From: Planctomycetota bacterium
Lineage (GTDB): Bacteria > Planctomycetota > Planctomycetia > Gemmatales > Gemmataceae
DNA: 57,104 bases
Assembly: GCA_016191165.1 (NCBI GenBank)
Contig: JACPPF010000135.1
Location: 1 to 57,104 of the forward strand
Reading direction: 5' to 3'
Shown here: positions 17,882 through 27,779 of the stretch, piece after piece
How positions within the stretch are numbered: the first letter of the stretch is position 1
Layout: every line of letters starts with the position of its first letter
Notes under the pieces: model-generated
The model's input: only the letters and a program-made list of their open reading frames with translations
What the model was told of the DNA's origin: nothing
The model's database searches: none
Made by a program: the position numbers and the translations under genes

Positions 17882-20800
17882 ATGTGGCGAAAGTGGTTCC
17901 AACGCGCGACGCCATCGACAGGTTCGATTCGGCACGCGCGGCCGCGGCTGGAACGCCTGGAGGACCGGTTGGCGCCGGCGCTGGTTTCGATTGATCCGGG
18001 CCTATTCGTGGGCGACTACGCCCTTACCGGCACAGGTTTCATCCAGGGGCCGAGCAATGCGAACCTGGCAGCCGGTACCTACACGATGCACTTTCGAAAC
18101 GACAGCTTTCAGTTCGACGTGGATGCCGATGGGAATGTGACGAGCCGAAATCAGGGCGCCGCGCTTGGCGTTGGCAATTCGCTGGTTTTTAACTCGGTTT
18201 CGATTCAGGTTGATTCCGGGGCCTACACCGGTGGGTATCGGCCCGGTTTCGCTGGGGCTCGGGAAGGGCCCGCAACCTTGGCCGTCGTCGCCAATCTCGG
18301 AAATTACCAGGTCGGCGTCGGCGGATCGAGCGGATTCACCTTCGATGTGGATTCCAACGGCCAGATCACCAGCGATAACGGCGCCGCCGCGCATGGCGAC
18401 GGCAGCATCCTGGTGTTTCACACTTCAACCATTCGTGTTGACCCTGGTGCGTATTCGGGAACCTGGCGACCAGGCGAAATCACTTTTGGACAAGACGGCG
18501 TCCAGATTCTGACTTTGGTTCCAGGTCTCAGCAACTACCCCATGGGCGTCGGCGGCTCGTCCGGCTTCACCTACAACGTGGATGCGAACGGCATTATCAC
18601 AAGCAACAATGCCGCGGCCGCGTCCGGCTCGGGAACCTCGCTCCTTTTCCACACGAGCATTCTGCACGTCGATCCCGGCGCTTTTGTCGGCACCTGGCGA
18701 CCAGGCGAAATCACTTTTGGCCAAGATGGCATTCAGGATTTGGTGCTGGTGCCTGGGCTGAGCAACGACCCCATGAGGGTCGGCAGGTCAACCGGTTTCA
18801 CCTACGACGTTGCCCCGGACGGGAGCGTGACGAGCAATAACCCCGCGGCAGCGTTCGGCGCGGGAAATTCTCTATTCTTCCACACCAGCGTCCTCCACGT
18901 CGATCCGGGCGCCTTCACTGGTACCTGGCGGCCTGGTGAAATCTCTTTCGGCCAGGACGGGATTCAGGACCTGATTCTTGTTCCTGGCCTCAACAATTAC
19001 CCCATGGGCGTCGGCCGAGCACCGGGGTTCACCTTTGATATTGCCAACGACGGAACCGTGTCAAGCGACAATCCGGACGCGGCAACAGGCGTGGGTAATG
19101 GCCTGTTTTTTCGCACCACCGTGATCCGGGCGCCTACGCTGGCGTCTGGCGACCAGGTGAAATAACCTATGGTCAGCAGGGGGTACAGGATTTGATCGTT
19201 TTGCCTGCTCTAGGCGATTATCCGATCCATCTGGCTGGGTCCCCAGGATTCACCTTTGACGTCGATGCCGCTGGAAACATCAGCAGCGACAACCCCGCCG
19301 CGGCCAAGGGCGTTGGCAGCACGTTGTTTTTCCACAACGCTGACGTGAATATCGACACCAACGGCTACCTGGGCCTGGGGCGTATTCAGGAGGTTGCCGC
19401 GGAAAACACGAACCAGACCGTGACGATGGTGCCAGGCATTCAGGGTGCACGACTGACGGTGGCTGGTATTCCGGACGTGCCTTTCAACATTGCAGCCGAC
19501 GGCACGGTTACGTCGTTGAACCCGGCCGTGGTTGCCGCCCTGGACAACACGCTACGCTTCAACACCACGCCGGTCTACATCGACCCCGGCGCCTTCACCG
19601 GCTTTTACTACGCCCCGGCGATCAACCCCTACGACGTCGTCACCGGGGTGCAATCCCTCGGCGTGTTCGCTGGCGCCGCCAGTCTGACCATCTACCTGTA
19701 TGACCAATCGATCCAGTTCGACGTGGACTCGAGCGGAAACGTCGTCAATCATACGCCCGAGAGCGCGACGGCCGTCGGCAACACGTTGACCTTCCGCACC
19801 GCGACCATTCATATCGAGCCCGGCGATTTCGTTTCGCAATACGACGCCGCCGGGTACGAGCTGGTCACCGGACCGCGGACTTTCGCTGTCGTGATCAACA
19901 CCAATCTTGGTTTGAACATTGGCTTCGGAACTTTGCTCTTCCGCGTGGACGAGGGTGGCGTCATCACGCCTGACAATCTCGACGCCGTTTCCGTCGTGGA
20001 CAATACCATCTATTTCAACACCAGCCCCATCCACGTTGATCCGGGGAACTACCTTGGCGAGTACCTGTTTGCCGGTCTGAACGGGGACGCCCCCCAGTTC
20101 GGACCGAAGGACTACCTAATCGTCCCGGGGCTGGAATATCCGGTAAACGTCGGCGAGGAAGAGCAGTACTTCGTTCTGGACGCCGTCGGCGAGCCAAGTC
20201 CTACCGAGTTGGTATTCGACTTTGTGCTCATCACCGGGCTGAGTGGATACCGCCTGAACTTCGGCGGCAACGTTCACCTTGACTTCGACCTCGACGCCAC
20301 CGGCCACACCTTTAGCCATGACATCAACCTGGCGACGGCGACGCTGAATCGACTGCACGTCGTCAACGGCGCGGCAATCCCGCCCGCGCCGTTTCTGACG
20401 CCAATCGGCAACCAGGAAATCGCCGAAGCTTCCACGCTGACCTTCACGGCCAGCGCTCAAGGGCTGCCGGGCCATTCGTTGCGATTCAGCCTTGACGCCG
20501 GTGCTCCGGCCGGGGCGACGATCCATGCGAATTCGGGCCGATTTACCTGGACGCCCGCCGACAGCGCCGCGGCCGTCCAGATCACCGTCCGCGTCACCGA
20601 TACCGTGACGGCATTGAGCGCGTTTGAGACCGTTCAAATCACCGTGAGCAACATCGCCCCCAACGTCAAAGTTACCGGGCCCAGCAGCAACGTCCGCGGG
20701 CAAACGCGCACCTTCACCTTCGCCGCACTCGACCACTCACCCGTGGACGTGGCCAGTAATTTTACCTATGCCATCGACTGGAACGGCGACGGCGCGGTGG

Positions 20801-21579
20801 ATGAAACGCTCGTCGCCGGCAATATCGTCCAGGTCGATCACATCTTTCCCGATGCGGGCGTGTTCCAGGTGACTGTGACCACGACCGACAAGGACGGCGG
20901 GCAAAGCATCGCCGTCACGCGCCCTGTCACCGTGGTTGCCGCGATGCTGCAAGCCGATCCGAACAGGGTGGGAAAAACGGCTCTTGTGGTAGGCGACACG
21001 CCAGGTAACGACACGATCCTGTTCGAGAAAAACCCCGCGGGCGCCATTCGCGTGAAGATCAACGGCGCCACCATCGGAACCTTCCGTCCCACGGGCCGAC
21101 TGATCGCCTACGGTCAGGACGGCCACGACACGATCCACGTCGCCGCCGGCATCGCGCTACCCACCTGGCTTTACGGCGATGATGGCAACGACGACCTCAC
21201 CGGCGGTAAGGGCCACGACGTGCTCCTGGGCGGCGCCGGCGACGACGTGCTCCACGGGGGTCTCGGGCGCGACCTGCTCATCGGCGGCAGCGGCGCGGAC
21301 CAACTATTCGGCGGCGCCGGCGCCGACCTGCTCCTCGCCGGCCCGACCAACTTCGACGCCCAGGATGCCGCCCTTTCTTCAATCATGCGCGAGTGGACCG
21401 CCATCCGGCCTTATGCCGCGCGCCTCGCGCGAATTCCAACGCGTGGCTTCACCGCTCTCGATGATGACCGCATCGATACCCTCGCCGGCAACACAGGCCT
21501 GGACGCCTTCTTCGCCGAGACTCGCGACACCCTGATCGATCGCTTGCCTCGCGAATTCGTCGAAGAACCGGGTGTGTGA
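17882..21579 (+). pseudogene. ten-repeat LEDR surface protein with PKD and calcium-binding repeats, frameshifted
   Basis: Two frames, 17882-19165 and one resuming by 19192, encode one protein. After LERLEDRLAPAL come ten tandem units of about 75-80 residues. Typical unit: VDPGAFTGTWRPGEI, then GLSNYPMGVG, GFTYNVD and NPAAA. Then follow a He_PIG domain (about 20395-20645), a PKD domain with YAIDWNGDG (20650-20930) and RTX-like calcium repeats such as GGAGDDVLHGG (21170-21340). Near 19123-19130 the expected bases between two GATCCGGG words are missing: the ten bases that would encode the unit's VDPG start are collapsed, shifting the frame. The other frame continues AYAGVWRPGEITYGQ without a break. 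Either a real slipped-strand deletion or an assembly error; if real, the product ends after 427 residues. Start at 17882 has GGAG upstream. Confidence 0.8.
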
Positions 21580-21650
21580 AACAACGCACTAAAAAGTACC
21601 GCAACAAACTGGCCTGACCGTTCTACGTGTTCGCGTCGCACCCAAGCTTT

Positions 21651-21757
21651 GCTACGTATTTCGTAGGTCAGGCTTTCTAGCCTGACACCGTAGCCCATGT
21701 TAATTGATAATGGGCGCTTCGCGTCAGGCTGGAAAGCCTGACCTACAATTGCGTAGC
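21651..21757. repeat. long imperfect hairpin repeat (REP-like)
   Basis: The left arm, GCTACGTATTTCGTAGGTCA (from 21651) continuing into GGCTTTCTAGCCTGAC, pairs with the right arm ending in GACCTACAATTGCGTAGC (to 21757). An inner hairpin CCCAT...ATGGG sits at the tip. Each arm itself contains the small palindrome GTCAGGCT-AGCCTGAC. It lies between two convergent genes and may act as a bidirectional terminator or be a nonautonomous repeat. Confidence 0.7.
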
Positions 21758-21831
21758 AAGGCGCCGCATCCATGATGGCTGGTCGCGTTTTACTACGGTG
21801 CTTCTCAGCGCTTCATTGGCGGTTTCTTGTC

Positions 21832-22338
21832 TCATAGCTCCCTGCGAATCACCTCTTCTTTGAACAGCACGAATCCGGCCTTCAGATAATTGGGCAAAGC
21901 CGCGGGATGATCCAGAGTGCAGGTGTGCAACCAGAATCGCCTGGGCTCGTAGCTCCACGCCGTGTCGATGGTCCATTGCAGGAACCACCTACCAAGCCCC
22001 TGGCCGATGAATTCGGGCATGAGGCCGAACTGCATCAACTCGATTTCATCCGGCTGGCGGCGGTCCAATTCGGCGAAGCCCGCAGGCGCTCCATCGACGT
22101 AAAGGACATGCAGTTCATTCCGGGGATTGCCGAGGAGAGTGGCAAGCGCCTCGTCGGTCATCTTTCGACGACTGAGCCAATGAAACTCCTTGCCCACGGC
22201 GTCGTACAGCGACCGATAAAACGGCACGCTCGGCGATGGAACGTGAACAACGGTCAGGCCATCCCGTGGGGAGGGCACGGTGCGGTGCGATGGGGCAAAC
22301 ATTTCCAGGTAGTACACGGCGACTTCGACCAACTCCAT
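21832..22338 (-). CDS. GNAT-family N-acetyltransferase
   Basis: The protein (168 residues from the chosen start) shows the GNAT acetyl-CoA fold: a strand ELHVLYVDGAPAGFAEL, then IELMQFGLMPEFIGQGLGRW, where Q/G-x-G-x-G/A (GQGLGRW) is the pyrophosphate-binding loop, and a C-terminal HPAALPNYLKAGFVLFKEE motif typical of the final helix and strand. The substrate cannot be told from sequence. I chose the ATG at 22338 (MELVEV) because GAGGAGG lies eight bases upstream; a GTG three codons earlier would sit inside that site. The gene lies 33 bases after the ilvD stop, same strand, and so may be cotranscribed with it. Confidence 0.85.
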   Translation of the reverse strand: MELVEVAVYYLEMFAPSHRTVPSPRDGLTVVHVPSPSVPFYRSLYDAVGKEFHWLSRRKMTDEALATLLGNPRNELHVLYVDGAPAGFAELDRRQPDEIELMQFGLMPEFIGQGLGRWFLQWTIDTAWSYEPRRFWLHTCTLDHPAALPNYLKAGFVLFKEEVIRREL

Positions 22339-22371
22339 ACGGTACACCTCCTCGAACCGTTCAACAAAGCC

Positions 22372-24045
22372 TCACGAGGTGATCGCCCCCTCGGACGCCG
22401 AGCTGACCGTCCTGGCGTATTTCGCCAGCACACCCCGTTTTTCCTTGGGGGGCGGTTGTTTCCATTCTGCCGTCCTTCGCTGGCGCTCCGGCTCGGACCA
22501 GGCGACCGAGACCTCTTTCTTTTCAGCGTCGATGGTGACGATGTCGCCGGTCTTCAGCAAGGCGATCGGCCCGCCCACGTGCGATTCCGGGGCGACATGG
22601 CCGACGACCAGGCCGCGCGAACCGCCCGAGAATCGGCCATCGGTGATGAGACCAACGTGTTCCCCCAGGCCCTGGCCGGAGAGGGCGGCGGTCACGGAGA
22701 GCATTTCGCGCATACCGGGCCCGCCGACCGGGCCTTCGCCGCGCACGACGATGATGTCGCCGGGCTTGATTTCGCGCTTTTGCAGCGCCTCGAAGCAAGC
22801 TTCCTCGCCGTCGAAGACCTTGGCCGGGCCCGTGATCTTGCGCGTTTTCAAGCCTGCGACCTTGGCAACCGCTCCGTCGGGCGCCAGGTTGCCCTTGAGG
22901 ATGATGATGTGCCCGGTCGGGTGCATCGGCTCCTTGATGGGCTTGATGACTTTTTGCTCGCGCGTGTAGATGCTCGGCACGTCCTTGAGGTTTTCCGCGA
23001 GCGTCTTGCCGGTCACGGTCAAGCAATCGCCGTGCAGATAGCTGGCGTCGAGGAGTGCCTTCATCACGGCGGGGGTTCCGCCGGCCTTGTGCAGGTCGAA
23101 CATCACGTATTTGCCGCCGGGCTTCAAGTCGGCGAGGTCGGGCACCTTGTCGCCGAGGCGATCGAAGTCGGCGAGCGTCCACGGCACTTCCGCTTCGCGG
23201 GCGATCGCCATCAGATGCAAGACGGCGTTGGTCGAACCGCCCAGCGCGAGCACGAAGGTGTAGGCGTTTTCGAGCGATTTGCGCGTGATGATGTCGCGCG
23301 GCTTGATGCCCTTTTCGATCAGCGCGACTAGGTGTTTTCCCGCCAAGAAGGTTTCCCTATCCTTGGCCGCGGACACCGCCGGATAGCTCGCGTCAAACGG
23401 GAGCGACATGCCCATGGCTTCGATGGCGCTCGACATGGTGTTGGCGGTGTACATGCCGCCGCACGAACCGGCGCCGGGGCAGGCCTCGCATTCGACCTTG
23501 TGGACGCCTTCAGCGGAGAGCTTGTTGGCCTGAAATTGGCCGACGGCCTCAAAGATGGAGACGATGTCGATATCGCCGGCCTCGCCGACGCCGGGCAGGA
23601 TCGAGCCGCCGTAAACGAAGATGCTGGGGACGTTGAGGCGGGCGATGGCCATCAGACATCCGGGCATGTTCTTGTCGCAGCCGCCGATGGCCAGGACGCC
23701 GTCGTGATTCATGCCGCCGGCGACGACCTCGATGGAGTCGGCAATCACCTCGCGGGAAACGAGGGAATAGCGCATGCCCTGATGGCCCATCATGATGCCG
23801 TCGGACGCGGTGGGCGCACCGAAGGTCTGTCCCACGCCGCCACCGGCGCGAATGCCTTCGAGCGCCTTGGTCGCCAGCCGATTGAGGTGGGCGTTGCACG
23901 GCGTGATGTCCGAATGAAGATTGGCGACGCCGATCATGGGCCGATCGAAATCGTCGTCCATGAAACCCACCGCGCGCAACATGGCGCGGTTCGGCGCTCG
24001 GCCGATGCCACCGGTGGTGGTGAGACTGTGACGCTGGTCGGACAT
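22372..24045 (-). CDS. ilvD: dihydroxy-acid dehydratase
   Basis: Converts 2,3-dihydroxy-isovalerate and its methyl homologue to the keto acids that precede valine, leucine and isoleucine. The full-length 557-residue protein has the family's iron-sulfur cysteines: C50 in ITPCNAHL, C123 in GGCDKNMPG and C195 in [17 protein letters not shown], consistent with the short-type [2Fe-2S] subgroup. The C-terminal SSASEGAIT is also typical. Near the C-terminus (bases 22474-22497) the coding DNA for SEPERQRR matches 22 of 24 bases of the palindromic repeat arm near 37482-37505, suggesting a repeat-derived or repeat-donating segment. The start ATG at 24045 is well supported by homology to the N-terminus ([17 protein letters not shown]). 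Confidence 0.95.
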   Translation of the reverse strand: MSDQRHSLTTTGGIGRAPNRAMLRAVGFMDDDFDRPMIGVANLHSDITPCNAHLNRLATKALEGIRAGGGVGQTFGAPTASDGIMMGHQGMRYSLVSREVIADSIEVVAGGMNHDGVLAIGGCDKNMPGCLMAIARLNVPSIFVYGGSILPGVGEAGDIDIVSIFEAVGQFQANKLSAEGVHKVECEACPGAGSCGGMYTANTMSSAIEAMGMSLPFDASYPAVSAAKDRETFLAGKHLVALIEKGIKPRDIITRKSLENAYTFVLALGGSTNAVLHLMAIAREAEVPWTLADFDRLGDKVPDLADLKPGGKYVMFDLHKAGGTPAVMKALLDASYLHGDCLTVTGKTLAENLKDVPSIYTREQKVIKPIKEPMHPTGHIIILKGNLAPDGAVAKVAGLKTRKITGPAKVFDGEEACFEALQKREIKPGDIIVVRGEGPVGGPGMREMLSVTAALSGQGLGEHVGLITDGRFSGGSRGLVVGHVAPESHVGGPIALLKTGDIVTIDAEKKEVSVAWSEPERQRRTAEWKQPPPKEKRGVLAKYARTVSSASEGAITS

Positions 24046-24211
24046 GCTGTTGACTCCGTTTTTTTTGGTTTCGTTCTCGCAGTCAGGTTATGTTGCCCGG
24101 AGCACGCAGGCCAGCGGCGCGGCGGAAAAATCGTTGCAGGCGCTCAAGTTTCATGGCCCCGCGAGCCGATCTTTGTCGATACCTGCCATTTCTTCAAGCA
24201 CGGAGGCGAAG

Positions 24212-24679
24212 ATGATCCGAACGGTGGCCTCGGCCTGGGAGTATTTTGAAAAGTGGCACAGTCGCCGCGCCCACCCGCCGCGAACTACATCCCTCCGAGT
24301 CGCGCCGCTGGAGGACCGCATCACGCCGGCGTTGCCGATCGACCCGGCCCCGGCCGTGCAACCTGCTCCGGTGGTGATCGTCCTGGCCCGGATTGAACCG
24401 CCCGCGTCGGTTCCGGTGGGGCAGATTTCGCTGGAAGCGAAGGTTCGCACCGACCTGTTTGGCGTGGGCGGTGGGAATACAGTACCGACGAGCGAGAACG
24501 AACTGGGAATGAACGAGGAAGGTGAGCCCCAACGGCCCGGCATGGTGCGACAGGATATCCAGGAGGAGCCACCGCCGCCGGAACCCCGGGACGAACAACC
24601 CGAGCCTGATCCCAACCCGGCGCAAATGGTTTTCGCCACGGAATCGGCCGGGGCTTGTTCGGCAATACCGGATGCGTGA
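24212..24679 (+). CDS. small LEDR-motif exported protein, unknown function
   Basis: 155 residues from the ATG at 24212, which has GGAGG five bases upstream; the longer frame back to 24044 would overlap the ilvD start and is unlikely. The N-terminal part carries VAPLEDRITPALP, matching the LEDR segment of the two large surface proteins in this window. The remainder is proline- and acid-rich (EEPPPPEPRDEQPEPDPNP) with no recognisable domain and probably disordered. I do not recognise a family beyond the shared N-terminal motif. Exported or surface location is inferred from that motif. Confidence 0.6.
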   Translation: MIRTVASAWEYFEKWHSRRAHPPRTTSLRVAPLEDRITPALPIDPAPAVQPAPVVIVLARIEPPASVPVGQISLEAKVRTDLFGVGGGNTVPTSENELGMNEEGEPQRPGMVRQDIQEEPPPPEPRDEQPEPDPNPAQMVFATESAGACSAIPDA

Positions 24680-24704
24680 GTGAGTGAGTTGTTTAGGAAC
24701 GGAA

Positions 24705-24777
24705 CCTGTCTTCGTTTAGCGCCCGCGCCGCGCATTCGGTCCCAGGTCGCGCGGTGCGGGCGCTAAACGAAGACAGG
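24705..24777. terminator. perfect 22-bp inverted repeat between convergent genes
   Basis: The left arm at 24705-24726 (CCTGTCTTCGTTTAGCGCCC and two more bases) is exactly reverse-complementary to 24756-24777, with a 29-base GC-rich loop. It lies between the stop of the LEDR protein gene (24679) and the stop of the opposing hydrolase gene (24789). Likely a bidirectional terminator; it shares the TTTAGCG/CGCTAAA words with the palindrome family seen elsewhere in the window. Confidence 0.7.
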
Positions 24778-24788
24778 TCGCGCGGTAC

Positions 24789-25601
24789 TCACTTCTCTTT
24801 CTTTTCCTTGGCCCAGTAATGCAACTGCACGATCAACGGGCGCGGGCGCTGCGGATCGCGGTTGAGCTTGATCACATTTTCGTCCAGCACGGCGATGCGG
24901 CGTTTCTCCACGTCCTCGTAGAATTCATCCACGGGAAGCACATCCTCAAACACCTTGGTGCCAAAGTGCATCGGGAACACATATTCCTTGGGTTTGAGCT
25001 GGGCGACGACTTTTTTCGCTTCCGCTCCATTGAGCGTGTAGATGCCGCCGACCGGGATCATGACCACGTCCACCGGGCCGATGCGTTTGAGCTGCGACGG
25101 CGTCAAAAGGTGGCCGAGATCACCCAGGTGAGCGATGCGCCAGCCATCGACCTCGACAACGAAGACCGCGACTTTGCCACGCGCCAGGCCTTCGGAGTCG
25201 TCGTGGTAGACGCCGACCGTCTTGAATTTCAATTCGCCGATGGTTTTCTGAAAGATGTTCCAGTCCGCCCGGTTCCCCGGCGTCTTCAGGCCGCGCAGGA
25301 TCGTCGGCTTCTTTCCCTTCTCAATCTTGATCGCCTCCATGCGTGTGTGGTCTGGATGGTTATGGCTCATGCAGACGATGTCGGCAGGATGCTGGTTGAC
25401 GATACCGTCAGGGTGATACGCAGGGATGGTATGCGGATCGAAGGCAACACGTGTGCCCTTGCTGGTGGTGAGGATGTAGAACGACTGGCCGTGGTACTCG
25501 ATCTTGATCGGCCCGCCCGCCTTGCCGCCTGAGTGAGCGGTGGATGCGCCGAGAAATGCCGATCCGAACAGAACGAGAATGGCGAATGCCCAAAGACGCA
25601 T
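24789..25601 (-). CDS. secreted metallo-beta-lactamase-fold hydrolase
   Basis: A signal peptide (MRLWAFAILVLFGSAF, cleavage near AHSGG) is followed by an MBL fold of the UlaG-like type. The metal site motif HxHxDH is present as SHNHPDH (H80, H82, D84, H85), the second metal motif as HLGDLGH near residue 171, and a C-terminal MHFGT. The substrate is unknown; relatives are annotated as metal-dependent hydrolases. The ATG at 25601 is chosen because GAGGAG stands seven bases upstream; a longer frame to 25727 lacks such a site. The gene follows apgM on the same strand with 139 bases between. Confidence 0.85.
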   Translation of the reverse strand: MRLWAFAILVLFGSAFLGASTAHSGGKAGGPIKIEYHGQSFYILTTSKGTRVAFDPHTIPAYHPDGIVNQHPADIVCMSHNHPDHTRMEAIKIEKGKKPTILRGLKTPGNRADWNIFQKTIGELKFKTVGVYHDDSEGLARGKVAVFVVEVDGWRIAHLGDLGHLLTPSQLKRIGPVDVVMIPVGGIYTLNGAEAKKVVAQLKPKEYVFPMHFGTKVFEDVLPVDEFYEDVEKRRIAVLDENVIKLNRDPQRPRPLIVQLHYWAKEKKEK

Positions 25602-25739
25602 GGAAAAACTCCTCACTTGTTGGCCGCCACCTGAGGCGGAGCGCGTACGCAGTGGCCATGATACCGCAATCCATCGCGCCAGCCAAGCAAAATCCAGCCA
25701 AGGAAAGGACGCACTAGGCCATCGCAACCAACGCGGAAA

Positions 25740-26957
25740 TTATGCCAGAAACCAGCGCATCAATTCGTGTCCTTTCGCAAAGACTTGACTCGCCCCATCG
25801 GCCACGATTTCGTCATAGGACGCCTGCCCCTGGGGTGCGACGCCCGTTCCAGCAACGGCGAACGGGACCATGCCGTGGGCATGAGCACGCGTTCGCAACG
25901 GCGTGCGATGATCCGGTGAGATCAGGATGCGCCACTCGCCATGAGCAGGCAGTTCCGTGAGAAGTGGCCCGACGATCCTCTCATCGATCCGCTCCAGGGC
26001 ACGCACTTTTTCGTCGGTCTTGCCCTCGTGCGACGCCTCATCCGGCGCCTCCACGTGAACGCAAACCAGATCATGGGTTTTCAAGGCCTCGATGGCGTAC
26101 CGTCCCTTGGCAGCGTAATCGGTGTCGAGGTAGCCAGTCGTCCCAGGCACGTCGATCCGCGTCCAGCCAAGCAGAATCCCGACGCCACGGACAAGATCGA
26201 CGGCACTGATGATCGCGCCTTGCTTCCCATACAACTTTGCGAATGGCGTCAAGCTGGGAGCGCGGCCCTGGCCCCAGAGCCAGATTTGCGTGGCGTCGCG
26301 GTTCTTGGCCGTGCGGCGAGCTTGATTGGCGGGATGGTCGCGCAGCACGTCCCGGCTCTTCGCCATCAGATCGCGCAAGAGATCGGCGCCGGCGCCTTTG
26401 GGAAGGTAGGCGTGAATGCGTTGATCCGGGATGTCGTGCGGTGGCTGCGTCTTGGTGTCCGAATCGAACGGAGCGCCGGGCCCACGATAGATCAGGATGT
26501 TTCGGTAGCTGACGCCAGCGTGAAACTCGAGTTGACCTTTCAATCCGCCGAATTGAACCGCGCCCCCAAGCTTGGCCTGGATTGTTGCGATCAACGCCTT
26601 GCCATCGTCGGAGGAGATGTGTCCGGCAGTGAAGTCACGCATTTCCTCGTTTTCGACATGCACGAGGTTGCAACGAATCGCCCAATCGTCGGGGCCAAGT
26701 GGCAGCCCCATCGCGGCGGTTTCGAGCGGCGCCCGGCCTGTGTAAACCTTCAGCGGATCGTAGCCGAACAGGCTCAGGGTCGCCACGTCGCTGGCCGGGG
26801 TCAGGCCGGGCGGGACGTTGTCCGTCCGGCCCACGATACCGGCTTGCGCGACACGATCCATATTGGGCGTGCGCGCCGCCTGCAAGGGCGTTTTACCCCC
26901 CAGCGATTTTTGTGGCTCATCAGCGCAGCCATCTGGAATGACAATGACGTATTTCAT
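25740..26957 (-). CDS. apgM: cofactor-independent phosphoglycerate mutase, archaeal type (or homoserine kinase-like)
   Basis: The 405-residue protein belongs to the alkaline-phosphatase superfamily branch of archaeal-type iPGM. Visible metal and catalytic elements: IPDGCADEP at the N-terminus, the nucleophile-Ser region LTPASDVATLSLFGYDP, HVEAPDEASHEG and SPDHRTPL with AHAHGMVPF near the end. It would interconvert 3- and 2-phosphoglycerate in glycolysis. Bacterial members of this clade have also been proposed to act as homoserine kinases, and nothing here decides between the two. The start at 26957 (MKYVIV) is set by homology; no strong ribosome binding site is visible. Confidence 0.85.
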   Translation of the reverse strand: MKYVIVIPDGCADEPQKSLGGKTPLQAARTPNMDRVAQAGIVGRTDNVPPGLTPASDVATLSLFGYDPLKVYTGRAPLETAAMGLPLGPDDWAIRCNLVHVENEEMRDFTAGHISSDDGKALIATIQAKLGGAVQFGGLKGQLEFHAGVSYRNILIYRGPGAPFDSDTKTQPPHDIPDQRIHAYLPKGAGADLLRDLMAKSRDVLRDHPANQARRTAKNRDATQIWLWGQGRAPSLTPFAKLYGKQGAIISAVDLVRGVGILLGWTRIDVPGTTGYLDTDYAAKGRYAIEALKTHDLVCVHVEAPDEASHEGKTDEKVRALERIDERIVGPLLTELPAHGEWRILISPDHRTPLRTRAHAHGMVPFAVAGTGVAPQGQASYDEIVADGASQVFAKGHELMRWFLA

Positions 26958-27001
26958 GGTGTGGGTGCTGTCTCTTATGGTGATCTTCGGGCAACGCGCT
27001 G

Positions 27002-27622
27002 TCAACCGAAAATCTGCGGCAACAGCATCGGGTTCACGCGGTCCATCAGGTGCATTCGGCACAATTCGGCGATGGTTTTGACCTCCATCTTGAACAGAAG
27101 GTTGGCTCGATGGATGTCAAGCGTCTTGGGGCTGATCTCCAATTCCTCGGCAATCCGGCGATTGGGAAGGCCACGCACCATGCGCACGAAGACCTCGCGT
27201 TCGCGTTGGGTGAGGGACCGGATTTTTTGCGAGGCCGCCGCCCGATCGTCCAGGAGTTGTTGGTATTTTCCGGACAGAGCGAGCGCCCGCCAAACGCTCT
27301 CGACCAGGGCCTCGGTATTCTCCACAACGTCAAAGGCGCCGGCCTTCATTGCTTGAACGGCGACGGCCAACGGCGCATTTCCAGCAAACAGGACGACCGG
27401 CACAATGAACAGGGCTTGTTCTAGCTCTCGCATCACGTTCGGCCCGGCGCACAACTCGGCGACAACGCAGCCGACCGGGGTATCCTCGTCATCTTGATCG
27501 ATCAACGCCTTTACGCTTGCAAAGAAGAGCAAACCCAGGCCAGCCGACTTGATCGGCCCTTTCAACCGATTGGCAAAACTCGCATCGGCGGCAACCACGC
27601 CCACCGGTTTCTTTGCACTCAT
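27002..27622 (-). CDS. FixJ/LuxR-type response regulator with degenerate receiver
   Basis: A 206-residue protein with an N-terminal receiver-like domain (about 1-115) and a C-terminal LuxR-type HTH (137-195: LTQREREVFVRMVRG, then NRRIAEELEISPKTLDIHRA), which will bind DNA. The receiver is unusual: the phosphoacceptor Asp position reads E56 (GCVVAELCAG), the conserved Thr/Ser region is FAGNAP, and the conserved Lys near the end is replaced (VVENTEAL). A phosphorylation-independent or permanently active state is inferred. The ATG at 27622 has GAGGAG just upstream; the frame extends to a TTG at 27646. The regulated genes are unknown. Confidence 0.88.
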   Translation of the reverse strand: MSAKKPVGVVAADASFANRLKGPIKSAGLGLLFFASVKALIDQDDEDTPVGCVVAELCAGPNVMRELEQALFIVPVVLFAGNAPLAVAVQAMKAGAFDVVENTEALVESVWRALALSGKYQQLLDDRAAASQKIRSLTQREREVFVRMVRGLPNRRIAEELEISPKTLDIHRANLLFKMEVKTIAELCRMHLMDRVNPMLLPQIFG

Positions 27623-27779
27623 GGCTCCTCGCTCCAATCGAAGCAAAAAAGGGGAGCCAGACCGGCGCCCGGTTTACGCGTTGGCCCGTCACGCGGGTCG
27701 ATCGAGTACTGGAATTTTGCTTATTCTATTCGATGTTGACAAAGTTGCGTAGGTGCTTGCCGATTGAATCGGTCGGCCA

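Noticed and set aside
17917-17935. GGTTCGATTC word as a possible tRNA T-arm
   Set aside because: No acceptor stem or anticodon arm can be built around it, and it lies in the coding start of the repeat protein.
21907-23331. 474-codon plus-strand frame over ilvD
   Set aside because: Antisense to the clear ilvD and GNAT genes.
25941-27356. 471-codon plus-strand frame over apgM
   Set aside because: Antisense to apgM and the LuxR-type regulator, no family likeness.
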